A program made the position numbers and the translations under genes. The notes under the pieces are model-generated. The model had not been told where the DNA came from. It made no database searches and worked only from the letters and a program-made list of their open reading frames with translations. Of a DNA stretch of 13,921 nt, positions 6,497 through 13,921 are shown piece by piece; position 1 is the stretch's first letter, and every line of letters starts with the position of its first letter. The stretch covers positions 1 to 13,921 of the forward strand of contig CALEPV010000077.1 of the NCBI GenBank assembly GCA_937910905.1, in the 5' to 3' direction. The stretch is from an uncultured Prevotellaceae bacterium (GTDB lineage Bacteria > Bacteroidota > Bacteroidia > Bacteroidales > Bacteroidaceae).

Positions 6497-8133
6497 TTCA
6501 GAATGGCTTTCGTTGCGGGTTGCTTGATGACTTCTGCATACTCCTGCGGTGTGATGGTCACAGGACCGAGCATGAACTCGGGGATGTTGTAGCTGCGCAT
6601 GAAGTAGCGGTGATACTGCGGGTCGTCCTGCGGCAGCTCGAAGGGCTTGGAGAAGTGGCCCTGCCCGTCGTGGTGGGCTATGAAGGGGCGTGTGAAGTTG
6701 TCGTCCACACGGCGTGTCGAGAATACGACCCAGTTGCCGTCGTGCGACCACGAGTGGTAGCTGTCCACGCTGGGCGAGTTGAGCTCGGCGATGAGGCGGA
6801 CCCCTGCGGGCAACGGCGACTTGTCGGCACGTGCCTGGCGCAGGCTGTCGCCCATGACGTTGAGTGCTGCTTCCGACATTATCTCGCTGCGCATACCACG
6901 CAGGTCGTCGTAGCTGTACACGATGCGTTCCGACGGCTCTACGGGTGACACCTTGGCCAGCTCGATGAGCATCAGCTCGGCATTGCTGTGCCAGATGTGG
7001 AACACACCCGACTGTCCCTCCGTGAGCATCAGATAGCGTCCGTCTGGCGATATGCGCGGGAGGGTGACGCTGCGATTGCGTGCTGCGGCATCGTAGATGA
7101 GCTCGCGCTTGCCAAAGCTACGTGTGGTGGCATCGAAGGGCATACGGTACAGGTTGTACTGCACATCGTGGGGGTAGCGTATCAGCTCCAGCTCCTGCGG
7201 CAGGCTGTCCATGCACTCCCAGTGGGCGCTGACATAGTAGAGGTACTTGCCATCGGGAGCCCATGCGGGGAAGCACTCCAGCTCTGTGCTGTCTGCGGTG
7301 ACAGGCGTCACGGTGTTGGCTTCGATGTCGTAGAATATGAGGTTGCTCTTGGCATCCTGCACTTCAATCTTGTCCACATCGCGTGTGTGGAACGTCTGGC
7401 TGGTGAGGTTGGTGCTGTACACAATCCACGGCTTGGTCGGATGCCATGCAGGGTATACGCCAGCCGACAGCGTTTCGGCAGTCTTGAGGTCCACCTTGCG
7501 AATCAGACCGTCGTAGCTGATGACAGTGCCGCCCAGGTACTGGCGCACATGGAACTGTGCACGCTGTGGGTTGCCCATTTGTGTGTGGTGGCAGTTGATA
7601 CACTGTCCGTCGGCCTCGTTGCTATTGATCATGTTGCCATAGATGAGTGTCTCATCATAGGTCTCAAGGTTGCGCTGGTTGAGCGTGAGATCCTCGTAGG
7701 TGACGTAGGACGGTGATATCAGTCGATAGCTGATGTAAGGATCGATGCTGTCCTTGCTGACGTATATGGCAAAGGGGCGGTGGCGCGTCCACTGGTCGTC
7801 GGCTTTGGTGAAGACCTCTACGGTGATGCTGTCGGCAGCCTGTGTAAGCTCTCTCCAGTCGTTGATGTCGGGGCACACATTGCGATCTGCAGTTGTCCAT
7901 GACTGCTCACCGGCGGTGAGGCGCGTCACATAGCCGGCAGCATCGGCGTCTATGTGGAAGTGGAGCGGTGCGATGTTCAGCGGCACGGTCACACCTACAT
8001 AGTCGGGGTAGATGGCAGGCAGCTCACTACTGTCGGTGTATGAGTCGGGCACTGAGACGGAGCAGGCGAGGATGAGTTGCGAAATAACCGCAACATACAG
8101 GACGTGCTTTATTTGGTGGAAGATATTGTGCAT
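6493..8133 (-). CDS. PD40/TolB-like propeller lipoprotein with a single c-type heme motif
   Basis: The 546-residue protein has an N-terminal hydrophobic segment ending in a lipobox-like QLILAC, with Cys24 as likely lipidation site. A predicted beta-sandwich region (about 30-165) precedes QCINCHH, where C178-x-x-C181-H182 is a canonical covalent heme c motif. Propeller repeats follow (YPAWHPTKPWIVYSTN, FPAWAPDGKYLYYVS, RISPDGRYLMLTEG, HSWSHDGNWVVFST), typical of PD40/TolB folds. It is therefore probably a periplasm-facing lipoprotein; heme binding is inferred from the motif only. The start lies 11 nt after the DUF6057-like gene and the stop overlaps the peptidase start, so these three are translated together. 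I know of similar uncharacterised Bacteroidota proteins but no assigned function. It may be a redox-linked partner of the membrane protein, but that is speculation. Confidence 0.8.
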   Translation of the reverse strand: MHNIFHQIKHVLYVAVISQLILACSVSVPDSYTDSSELPAIYPDYVGVTVPLNIAPLHFHIDADAAGYVTRLTAGEQSWTTADRNVCPDINDWRELTQAADSITVEVFTKADDQWTRHRPFAIYVSKDSIDPYISYRLISPSYVTYEDLTLNQRNLETYDETLIYGNMINSNEADGQCINCHHTQMGNPQRAQFHVRQYLGGTVISYDGLIRKVDLKTAETLSAGVYPAWHPTKPWIVYSTNLTSQTFHTRDVDKIEVQDAKSNLIFYDIEANTVTPVTADSTELECFPAWAPDGKYLYYVSAHWECMDSLPQELELIRYPHDVQYNLYRMPFDATTRSFGKRELIYDAAARNRSVTLPRISPDGRYLMLTEGQSGVFHIWHSNAELMLIELAKVSPVEPSERIVYSYDDLRGMRSEIMSEAALNVMGDSLRQARADKSPLPAGVRLIAELNSPSVDSYHSWSHDGNWVVFSTRRVDDNFTRPFIAHHDGQGHFSKPFELPQDDPQYHRYFMRSYNIPEFMLGPVTITPQEYAEVIKQPATKAILK

Positions 8134-8144
8134 GATGTCTGTGT

Positions 8145-10184
8145 CTAGTTTGTCTTCTGGTTGCGCACGAGGAAGTAGTAGTAATAATATGTGTCGCCGA
8201 ACATGGGACGGAAGGCTTCAGCCTTCTGCTCCTCGTTCATGGCACCGCACTGGTTGTTGAACTCCATGAAGTGCTGGTAGGTGGCAGGCACGCTCTGGTC
8301 GAAAGGCATGTGGCTGATGTCCACGCGCTGCGGCTCCAGTGTGCCAAAGAGGTAGGCTGCCTGCTGGTACATCATGGGCATACGCTGTCCCGGATGCAGG
8401 CGCGCATACTGCTCGAAGTGAGGCCAGAAGGTGGGTATGTCCTTCAGCTGCAGGGAGAAGACGAGCGAGGCTTCCTGGAACACGGGATCCAGCCCGCCGC
8501 CATGTGCGAAGGTGTTGATGAGGTACAGCTCGATGAGGCCGCTGTCGCCGTCCAGACGGTCAGGGTAGGTCATCAGGTGCATGATTGGCAGGAACTCCCG
8601 CTGCTCGGTGGGGGTGAGCAGCGGCTTCTGTGCCCGTATGGATGCCTCAGCCTTTGTCAGGTCGAGCCCGTCCTTGCGGTCTAGCATCTTCTCGTAGCGT
8701 TCAGCCCACTTGTGGTGGAAGGTGGTCATGCCGAGCATACGCAGATACTTGCGGGCGGCTTCCCACTCGTGGTTCAGCAGGCTGGTGCGAGCCATGAACT
8801 TCAGCGTCTCAGCCTTCCAGCCGAACTCCACACCGTCCTCCATGCACCAGCGGTAGCAGAAGTTGGCCTTGCCCCAGTGGTAGTACACCAGCTTGCCGCC
8901 GACCTGTGTCATGCGCACAATCCACGGTGCATTCTGCTTCTCGGCACCTTCGGGATAGCTGCACATCTCGTCGCCGGCACGCCCCAGACGGAACAGAGCC
9001 AGGTTGCGGAACATGACCATCATGCGTGTGGGCTTGACTTCGCCCTTGCCCTCGCGGGCTATGCGAAGCACTCGCTCCCAGTCGAGGTCTTCGATGGCGT
9101 GGTTCATGGCCAGCTCCCTGTGGAAGTTGACATCGCGGTACCACACCTCACTCACGCCCACTATGCCGATGCAGGTCCACACCAGTGATACTGCTCCGGC
9201 AATGATGGCAGCGTTCTTCTGCTTGTTGAGCCAGTCCTGCCCAATCGATATCACGGCACAGAGCACAAAGGCTGCCATGATGCCGTAGTACGGCCAGTAG
9301 TACTGTGTGAACACATTTTTGGAGTAGCGGAATGAGGGCAGGGCGGCACGGTAGATGAAGTCGTGCTCGGTCATCTGGTAGCAGTGGGAATAGAAGAGTT
9401 GCGGCACAATATAGATAAGTGCCACGCCCAGCAATGCGCACACCACGCCTATGGCTGTCGACCACCGTTTAGCGGGCCGGGGCTTACCGGATGTCGGTGT
9501 GAGGCCCTGCTTGATGGCGTTCAGGCAGAAGTCTGCGCAAATCAGCGCTGTACCACCGAGCCCCCATGCGCCAAACCATGCATATCCCAACGCGGTCCAC
9601 ACGATGAGCCACGGCAGCTGCAGCCACCACTTGCGCAGCAGGCGATGCACGCACAGCGCCAGCACTGCTGCCAGCACACCTACGGTAGGTACCAGCATGT
9701 GGCCTTGCAGCTTCTGGTAGTATATCCAGTAGCCTGTCTGGGTGACGGCTCCGAGCAGAGCCAGCGGCACCAGCACCGACAGCAACATCCATCCTCTGCG
9801 CAGCTTGTATGCCCAGATGATGAGCAGGCAGACGATGAACCACAGGCCGCAAAGGATGCTGACTCCCAGCCAGGGATAGTAGAAGTACTGTGTCAGGTAG
9901 CACGCAATCCACGATACCACCGCACCTGGATACTGTGCCAGCTGATTCCAGTAGGTCACCGTGGGTAGCCACAGATTCAGCTCCTGGGCTCGCAGCAGCA
10001 TCTCTGTCTCATTTGCCACCAGCTTGTAGCCGGCAACAAGGATGACACAGAGAACGGGAAGGATAAAAGCAACCTCACCCCACGTCCCCCTCTCCGAGTG
10101 GAGAGGGGGAGTATATACTTTGGGATTATTGTCCTCCTTTATTGTATTACTATCTTTCTTACGCTTTGTAGATGCTGTCTTCAT
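8145..10184 (-). CDS. Polytopic membrane protein, DUF6057-like
   Basis: The 679-residue protein has about eight or nine hydrophobic segments in its first half (roughly 38-55, 106-124, 132-152, 162-182, 190-220, 242-262, 298-316, 325-344). A soluble helical C-terminal half (about 350-679) is rich in aromatic residues, may be TPR-like, and ends with a tyrosine run (DTYYYYYFLV). I recognise the architecture as the uncharacterised Bacteroidota DUF6057 family, from memory. Lys-rich residues 1-22 and residues 23-38 (VYTPPLHSERGTWGEV) look foreign to the family; the latter are encoded by a palindromic repeat. If that insertion moved the start, the ancestral start may have been nearer residue 38. It follows the beta-galactosidase by 110 nt and precedes the heme lipoprotein by 11 nt. 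Function unknown. Confidence 0.85.
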   Translation of the reverse strand: MKTASTKRKKDSNTIKEDNNPKVYTPPLHSERGTWGEVAFILPVLCVILVAGYKLVANETEMLLRAQELNLWLPTVTYWNQLAQYPGAVVSWIACYLTQYFYYPWLGVSILCGLWFIVCLLIIWAYKLRRGWMLLSVLVPLALLGAVTQTGYWIYYQKLQGHMLVPTVGVLAAVLALCVHRLLRKWWLQLPWLIVWTALGYAWFGAWGLGGTALICADFCLNAIKQGLTPTSGKPRPAKRWSTAIGVVCALLGVALIYIVPQLFYSHCYQMTEHDFIYRAALPSFRYSKNVFTQYYWPYYGIMAAFVLCAVISIGQDWLNKQKNAAIIAGAVSLVWTCIGIVGVSEVWYRDVNFHRELAMNHAIEDLDWERVLRIAREGKGEVKPTRMMVMFRNLALFRLGRAGDEMCSYPEGAEKQNAPWIVRMTQVGGKLVYYHWGKANFCYRWCMEDGVEFGWKAETLKFMARTSLLNHEWEAARKYLRMLGMTTFHHKWAERYEKMLDRKDGLDLTKAEASIRAQKPLLTPTEQREFLPIMHLMTYPDRLDGDSGLIELYLINTFAHGGGLDPVFQEASLVFSLQLKDIPTFWPHFEQYARLHPGQRMPMMYQQAAYLFGTLEPQRVDISHMPFDQSVPATYQHFMEFNNQCGAMNEEQKAEAFRPMFGDTYYYYYFLVRNQKTN
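10073..10117. repeat. REP-like palindromic element, copy inside the DUF6057-like gene
   Basis: CCTCACCCC is followed by a perfect hairpin, CCCCCTCTCC-GAGT-GGAGAGGGGG (10086-10109), then AGTATATA. It translates in frame to residues 23-38 of the membrane protein. It is an inverted near-copy of 10212-10255. Confidence 0.9.
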
Positions 10185-10211
10185 AATATGTTGGCTAACT
10201 GTCTTGCAAGG

Positions 10212-10255
10212 TATAGACTCCCCCTCTCCACTCGGAGAGGGGGATGGGGGTGAGG
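10212..10255. repeat. REP-like palindromic element, copy in the gap after the beta-galactosidase gene
   Basis: The hairpin is CCCCCTCTCC-ACTC-GGAGAGGGGG (10220-10243), flanked by TATAGACT and ATGGGGGTGAGG, the inverted form of the 10073-10117 element. In the transcript it begins about 40 nt after the beta-galactosidase stop, so it could act as attenuator or mRNA 3'-end stabiliser. No U-tract follows. The remaining bases of the 110-nt gap show no convincing promoter. Confidence 0.9.
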
Positions 10256-10294
10256 CCTATTCCTCGTTCCTGCAGAGGGCAAGGGTGGGTCTTC

Positions 10295-13200
10295 CTATTT
10301 CTCCGGCTTCACAATATACGTGAAGGTGTGGTCTTCATACTTGGGCACGAAGCGGTCCTGAGGCCATGCGCCCCAGCTGTTCACGCAACCGATACCCATC
10401 TGGAAGGCGCGCAGCTGTAGCACGGTGTAGTCGCGAGGCACGAGGTCGCCGCTGTGACTCTGGTGGGCATCCTTGCGCGGGCCGTCATCAAGGTCGCTGA
10501 TCTCGTATGGCAGGGCGGAGACTTCCATGGGGCCGGTGGCCTCGAAGCGGATGTGTGGCGTTTTTCCCTCGTTAGAATCGTCTTCGTTATAAATCATATA
10601 GTATGCCACATCGGTCCGGTTGCCGCTTTCCTGTGGGCGGACGTAGCCATTCCAGTAGTTATCGGCAACGGTATCCCAGTGTATGCCAAGAAAAGCATTG
10701 TCTTTGCGGTCACAGTAGCTTTCGTTTGCGCCATACCAGTGACCATTGCCGTCTGCTAATGCGCCCCTGCCATAGTATTCGGATTTATTGTAGAGCTTGT
10801 TGAGCCTCCATGTCATGCCCATTGCATACATATGCCAGTCGGCGTGGTCTGCTACGTCGAGGGCTTCAGTGACGATGAGCTCGCCCTTCGGTGTGAGGAT
10901 ATAGGTCATGTGGAGATTGGCTTCCAGTTCCTTGCATTCGTAGGAGACTCGGATCTGCTGGCTCTGGTTGTCCAGCTGGGTGCATTCCATGGAGGTTTTG
11001 TTCCAGCGTGGGTTGCGCCAGGCAGCGAAGGTGCGCTGCATACCTGCGCCGTAGTCGTTGTCGGTCGGGGCACGCCAGAAACTGGGTTCCACGCTCTTGC
11101 GGTCTTCGAGGACAGGCTTGCCGTCGATGTCGAAGTAGTCGATGTTGCCCGTCTGCTTGTTCCAAGTGACGCTGGTGCCTGCGGCAGAGAGGGTGAGCCA
11201 AGCTTTGGCCTCGTCCTTCTTGACTGCTTCGGGTTGTTGTGCCAGCGGTTTCCCTTTCTTGTCAAGGGCTGGAACAGAAGTGGCTGCGGCCATCACCTCT
11301 TCCACCTTCGTAAGAGGATAGTCCTTGATGACAAATTGTTTGCGGGCAATAATGTCACCCTTCTTGAGCAGACCGCGGTCGGCTTTGAGGGCAAAGTAAA
11401 CTTCCATGGTCAGGTAGCCATATTGCTGATACGTGGAACTGGCGGTCTCAATATCTTCCTTTCGGAGTGAAATGGTTGTTTTCTGCTGCGGAGCATTATT
11501 TAAAGCATATGCACATTCATCATGGCTAAGGTAGAGTTCACCATAAGTGGGAAATCCATTGAATCCAATGAGCATCTCCACATCTGATAAATCGCGGAAG
11601 AAGTATTCATTATAGACTTCAATCCCGTTCTGCACCGTATCTGCCCAGATATCCTGATAGTAGTACTGCACCTCATAGGCGTGTGGGTGCAGGCTGCGGT
11701 CGGCAGCGATGACGCCGTTGCAGTTGAAGTTGTGGTCGGAGGCAGGATAGCGGCCGAAGTCGCCGCCATAGGCCATTATCTCGTTGCCTGTCACGCGGCT
11801 CTTGCTGCGTATGCCCTGATCAACGAAGTCCCAGATGAAACCGCCTTGGTACTTGGGGTACTTGCGGATGATGCGCCAGTACTCGGCGAAGCCACCCATG
11901 GAGTTACCCATGGCGTGGGCATACTCGCATTGGATGAGCGGGCGCGGGTTGTCGCCCTGGCTGTAGCGCTCACAGCCCTCGTAGCCGTAGTACATGGGGC
12001 AGAAGATGTCGGTCTTGCCGTTCTGACCGGCCTGCTCGTACTGCACGGGTCGGCTCTGGTCGATGGCCTTCACTGCGTCGTAGGCCTTCTCGAAGTTCGG
12101 CCCGTAGCCGGCCTCGTTGCCGAGGCTCCAGAATATAACGCTTGGGTGGTTCTTCTGTGTCTGCACATTGTGCTGGTTGCGCTCTATGTGTGCTTTCTCG
12201 TAGATCGGGTTCTTGGCCAAGGTCTTGTCGCCGTAGCCCATGCCGTGGCTTTCGATGTTGGTCTCGGCCACGACATAGAGGCCGTACTGGTCGCAGAGGT
12301 CGTACCAGCGCGGGTCGTCGCTGTAGTGGCAGGTGCGCACGGCGTTCATGTTGAGCTGCTTCATTATCTTGATGTCCTCAATCATGCGCTCCATGCTGAC
12401 TACATAGCCACTGTCGGGGTCGAGCTCGTGGCGGTCGGCACCCTTGATGAGGATGGGCTGGCCGTTGACCAGCAGCTGGCCGCCCTCGATGCGTATGTTG
12501 CGGAATCCCACGCGCTGGGTGGTGGCTTCGAGGATGTTGCCGTTCTGATCCTTCAGCGTGAGTGTCAGGGTGTATAGGTTGGGCACCTCAGCGCTCCAAG
12601 GGGCGGCGTTGGGTACTGTGATGCTCAGCGCGGCAGGCTGGGCAGAGGCGATGGTGGCCGTGGTACGGCCACACGCTGAACCGGCGGCATCAGTGAGTGC
12701 GGCTTCTACGGTGCAGCCCTTGGCAGTGGGAGCGGTGATGGTGGCGGTGAGCTGTCCGTCCTTATAGCCGTTCACGAGGTCCTGCAGTACGAAGATGTCC
12801 TGTATGTGAGCCTTCGGGCGGGCATAGAGGTACACCTCGCGGGAGATGCCGGTGAAGCGCCAGAAGTCCTGATCCTCAAGGTAGGAGCCGTCGCACCAGC
12901 GCATCACGCGCATGGCAATTAGGTTCTCCTGCCCGGGTTTCAGGTACTTGGTCAGGTCGAACACAGCCTCCATCTTGGAGTCCTCGCTGTAGCCCACGTG
13001 CTTGCCGTTGACCCACACTTCGAGATTGCTGGTTGCCGAGCCCACATGCAGATAGATGTTGTCGCCCGTCCATGCGGCCGGCACGGTGATGGCGCGGCGG
13101 TAGGAGCCGGTATAGTTGTTGCGCTCCTCCACGAAGGGCGGGTTGGACTCGAACTGTGTGTCCCATGAGTAGCCCACGTTCTTGTAGATGATGTCGCCGT

Positions 13201-13528
13201 AGCCGTTGATCTCAAACAGGCCTGGCACGGGGAAGTCTACCCACTGTGAGTCGTCGAAGCTGGGCTTGAAGAAGTCGGCCGGAGCGTCGTTGTGGTTCTG
13301 TGCGAAGTGGAATCGCCAGTTGCCTTCCAGACTCATGTAGCGCGATGACTGGTGTTTGTCGGCACGGGCAGCGAGGTCGGCAGTCTCGTAGGCGAAGAAT
13401 GATGAGCGAGGAGCCTCAGTGTTCACTCGCGTGATGTTGGGGTTGAGCCACGCTTCGGGCTGGTTTTGTGCTGCTGCAGGCATAGCAATGCTTGTCACGA
13501 TGGCAGCAATCAAAATCTGTCGTTTCAT
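10295..13528 (-). CDS. lacZ: Secreted GH2 beta-galactosidase
   Basis: The 1077-residue protein has a Sec signal peptide MKRQILIAAIVTSIAMPAAA cleaved before QNQPEAW. The five-domain LacZ layout is visible: a sugar-binding jelly roll (about 60-235), an immunoglobulin-like domain, a TIM barrel (about 345-640) and a C-terminal beta-galactosidase small-chain domain (PSFWRAPTDNDYGAGM, 814-829). The acid/base is Glu472 in WSLGNEAG and the nucleophile Glu535 in QCEYAHAMGNS, matching E. coli Glu461 and Glu537. It should release terminal beta-galactose in the periplasm; with the GH105 gene in the cluster, pectic galactan or arabinogalactan side chains are a plausible source. A Lys/Ala/Pro-rich linker lies at about 746-775. 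The frame is open to 13618, but the ATG at 13528 gives the signal peptide and lies downstream of the promoter. First gene of the cluster. The symbol is by homology; the natural substrate need not be lactose. Confidence 0.95.
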   Translation of the reverse strand: MKRQILIAAIVTSIAMPAAAQNQPEAWLNPNITRVNTEAPRSSFFAYETADLAARADKHQSSRYMSLEGNWRFHFAQNHNDAPADFFKPSFDDSQWVDFPVPGLFEINGYGDIIYKNVGYSWDTQFESNPPFVEERNNYTGSYRRAITVPAAWTGDNIYLHVGSATSNLEVWVNGKHVGYSEDSKMEAVFDLTKYLKPGQENLIAMRVMRWCDGSYLEDQDFWRFTGISREVYLYARPKAHIQDIFVLQDLVNGYKDGQLTATITAPTAKGCTVEAALTDAAGSACGRTTATIASAQPAALSITVPNAAPWSAEVPNLYTLTLTLKDQNGNILEATTQRVGFRNIRIEGGQLLVNGQPILIKGADRHELDPDSGYVVSMERMIEDIKIMKQLNMNAVRTCHYSDDPRWYDLCDQYGLYVVAETNIESHGMGYGDKTLAKNPIYEKAHIERNQHNVQTQKNHPSVIFWSLGNEAGYGPNFEKAYDAVKAIDQSRPVQYEQAGQNGKTDIFCPMYYGYEGCERYSQGDNPRPLIQCEYAHAMGNSMGGFAEYWRIIRKYPKYQGGFIWDFVDQGIRSKSRVTGNEIMAYGGDFGRYPASDHNFNCNGVIAADRSLHPHAYEVQYYYQDIWADTVQNGIEVYNEYFFRDLSDVEMLIGFNGFPTYGELYLSHDECAYALNNAPQQKTTISLRKEDIETASSTYQQYGYLTMEVYFALKADRGLLKKGDIIARKQFVIKDYPLTKVEEVMAAATSVPALDKKGKPLAQQPEAVKKDEAKAWLTLSAAGTSVTWNKQTGNIDYFDIDGKPVLEDRKSVEPSFWRAPTDNDYGAGMQRTFAAWRNPRWNKTSMECTQLDNQSQQIRVSYECKELEANLHMTYILTPKGELIVTEALDVADHADWHMYAMGMTWRLNKLYNKSEYYGRGALADGNGHWYGANESYCDRKDNAFLGIHWDTVADNYWNGYVRPQESGNRTDVAYYMIYNEDDSNEGKTPHIRFEATGPMEVSALPYEISDLDDGPRKDAHQSHSGDLVPRDYTVLQLRAFQMGIGCVNSWGAWPQDRFVPKYEDHTFTYIVKPEK

Positions 13529-13560
13529 ATGGTTGATTAGTTTATGGTTTGCTATTCCTA

Positions 13561-13579
13561 TTACGTCATGCCGACGTAA
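13561..13579 (-). promoter_or_regulatory. Palindrome at the predicted transcription start, possible operator or 5' UTR hairpin
   Basis: TTACGTC and GACGTAA form perfect 7-bp arms around ATGCC. The palindrome begins 8 nt downstream of the -7 box, so it overlaps the expected first transcribed bases and the start of the roughly 50-nt leader of the beta-galactosidase gene. It could be a repressor or activator site, or an RNA hairpin. Confidence 0.4.
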
Positions 13580-13587
13580 ATACCGCA

Positions 13588-13619
13588 CAAAATTAGCAAC
13601 ATTACTCTCGGTTACCAAA
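13588..13619 (-). promoter_or_regulatory. Bacteroidota-type promoter of the cluster
   Basis: On the minus strand, TTTG (13619-13616) is followed after 20 nt by TAATTTTG (13595-13588), a full match to the Bacteroidota -33 TTTG and -7 TAnnTTTG elements with near-consensus spacing. The transcript would start near 13580, giving a leader of about 50 nt before the beta-galactosidase ATG. No Shine-Dalgarno sequence is seen, as is common in this phylum. Confidence 0.7.
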
Positions 13620-13776
13620 TAAACGCTCTACTTTCTTGCATCTATCTTGTGTCAACGTGTGGACAGAGAGTCGGCATACGTGCGAATGGCGGGCTTTATA
13701 TTGCTGCTGCAAACAGCCTTACATGCCGTAGAAGAATATGCTCTGTGCCGATGTAAAGCGGGCTGCTATGTGATGC

Positions 13777-13860
13777 AAATATCAGCTCACGACGTGCAAC
13801 CATCGTGGCACGCCGTGAAATGAATATTGCACGTCGGGCAACATTCATTGCCCGACGTGC
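13777..13860. repeat. 21-bp tandem repeat array, 4 units
   Basis: Units of exactly 21 bp start at 13777, 13798, 13819 and 13840. Read on the minus strand, each opens with a GC-rich core of the type GCACGTCGGGC (or near its complement) followed by an AT-rich half such as AATGAATGTT. The minus-strand frame reads ARRxxxx four times, which explains the apparent short reading frame at 13696-13887; it is not called as a gene. The layout resembles the 22-bp array at 185-338. The remainder of the 393-nt region upstream of the beta-galactosidase gene (about 13620-13776) shows nothing I can name. Confidence 0.8.
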
Positions 13861-13865
13861 AATAT
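13824..13865. repeat. Perfect 18-bp inverted repeat hairpin
   Basis: ATATTGCACGTCGGGCAA (13824-13841) and its exact reverse complement (13848-13865) flank the 6-nt loop CATTCA. It forms the outer two units of the 21-bp array. The bases CTT and then the putative intron start follow directly, which suits a group IIC intron target stem-loop. Confidence 0.9.
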
Positions 13866-13868
13866 CTT

Positions 13869-13921
13869 GTTCGCCCGACATGGGCATAATCTAACGGGTG
13901 CAAGTCCCGAGCGCGGCCTAA
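13869..13921 (+). mobile_element. Putative 5' end of a group IIC intron, cut by the window edge
   Basis: The sequence begins GTTCG (group II consensus is GTGYG), then GCCCGACATGGGC (13872-13884), ATAATCTAAC and GGGTGCAAGTCCCGA. This follows base by base the 5' end of group IIC introns such as that of O. iheyensis, recalled as GTGTGCCCGGCATGGG, then TCTATAGGGTGAGAGTCCCGAA. Only 53 nt are inside the window, so the reverse transcriptase and catalytic domain V cannot be seen. Insertion just after a stem-loop is the known IIC target preference. The match is from memory and the third base is non-consensus. Confidence 0.55.

Noticed and set aside
6497..6751. N-terminal extension of the S9 peptidase to 6751
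   Set aside because: It overlaps the heme lipoprotein gene and encodes Arg/His-rich shadow sequence, whereas the start at 6496 gives a signal peptide.
10205..10216. Possible -7 box (TACCTTGC on the minus strand) before the DUF6057-like gene
   Set aside because: It misses two bases of TAnnTTTG and has no supported -33 element.
11681..12577. 298-residue plus-strand reading frame opposite the beta-galactosidase gene
   Set aside because: It is antisense to the catalytic barrel of a well-supported GH2 gene, with no domain features.
13529..13618. N-terminal extension of the beta-galactosidase to 13618
   Set aside because: It would run through the promoter and put residues ahead of a good signal peptide.
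13696..13887. Small minus-strand reading frame with ARRxxxx repeats
   Set aside because: It is the in-frame reading of the 21-bp array and runs into the putative intron.

Overview
The window looks like chromosomal DNA of a Bacteroidales bacterium (Prevotella/Bacteroides-like). The evidence is the gene content (a GH105-DUF4861 fusion, a secreted GH2 beta-galactosidase, a DUF6057-type membrane protein), a Bacteroidota-type promoter (TTTG, 20 nt, TAATTTTG) before the first gene, and the lack of clear Shine-Dalgarno sequences. GC content is moderately high by eye. Assignment to genus is not possible from the sequence alone.

Layout: all six genes lie on the minus strand, so transcription runs from right to left. 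The order is a secreted GH2 beta-galactosidase (13528 to 10295); a DUF6057-like polytopic membrane protein (10184 to 8145); a lipoprotein with PD40/TolB-like propeller repeats and one CxxCH heme motif (8133 to 6493); a secreted S9 prolyl-oligopeptidase-type peptidase (6496 to 4238); a cytoplasmic DHH/DHHA1 phosphoesterase of the NrnA type (4209 to 3109); and a secreted GH105-DUF4861 protein (3002 to 366). The gaps are 110, 11, -4 (ATGA overlap), 28 and 106 nt, which fits one operon or two nested ones. The only convincing promoter is upstream of the beta-galactosidase.

Functionally, the outer genes suit breakdown of plant polysaccharide (galactosyl side chains by GH2, unsaturated uronyl oligosaccharides from lyase action by GH105). 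The middle three genes (membrane protein, heme lipoprotein, peptidase) form a tight block of unknown role. NrnA is housekeeping (nanoRNA and pAp turnover). No SusC/SusD pair or regulator is present, so this is not a complete canonical PUL.

The window is unusually rich in short palindromic and tandem repeats, several inside coding sequence. These are a 22-bp array at the left end and a 21-bp array at the right end; a GGCGG-TTCRT-CCGCC palindrome family encoding GGSSAD-like peptides in three genes; a 27-bp Ser/Ala repeat splitting the DUF4861 domain; a 60-bp duplication of the nrnA 3' end; and an inverted pair of about 45-bp elements flanking the DUF6057 start codon. The right edge, directly after a perfect 18-bp hairpin, reads like the 5' end of a group IIC intron. 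The left edge weakly resembles an interior part of the same ribozyme class.
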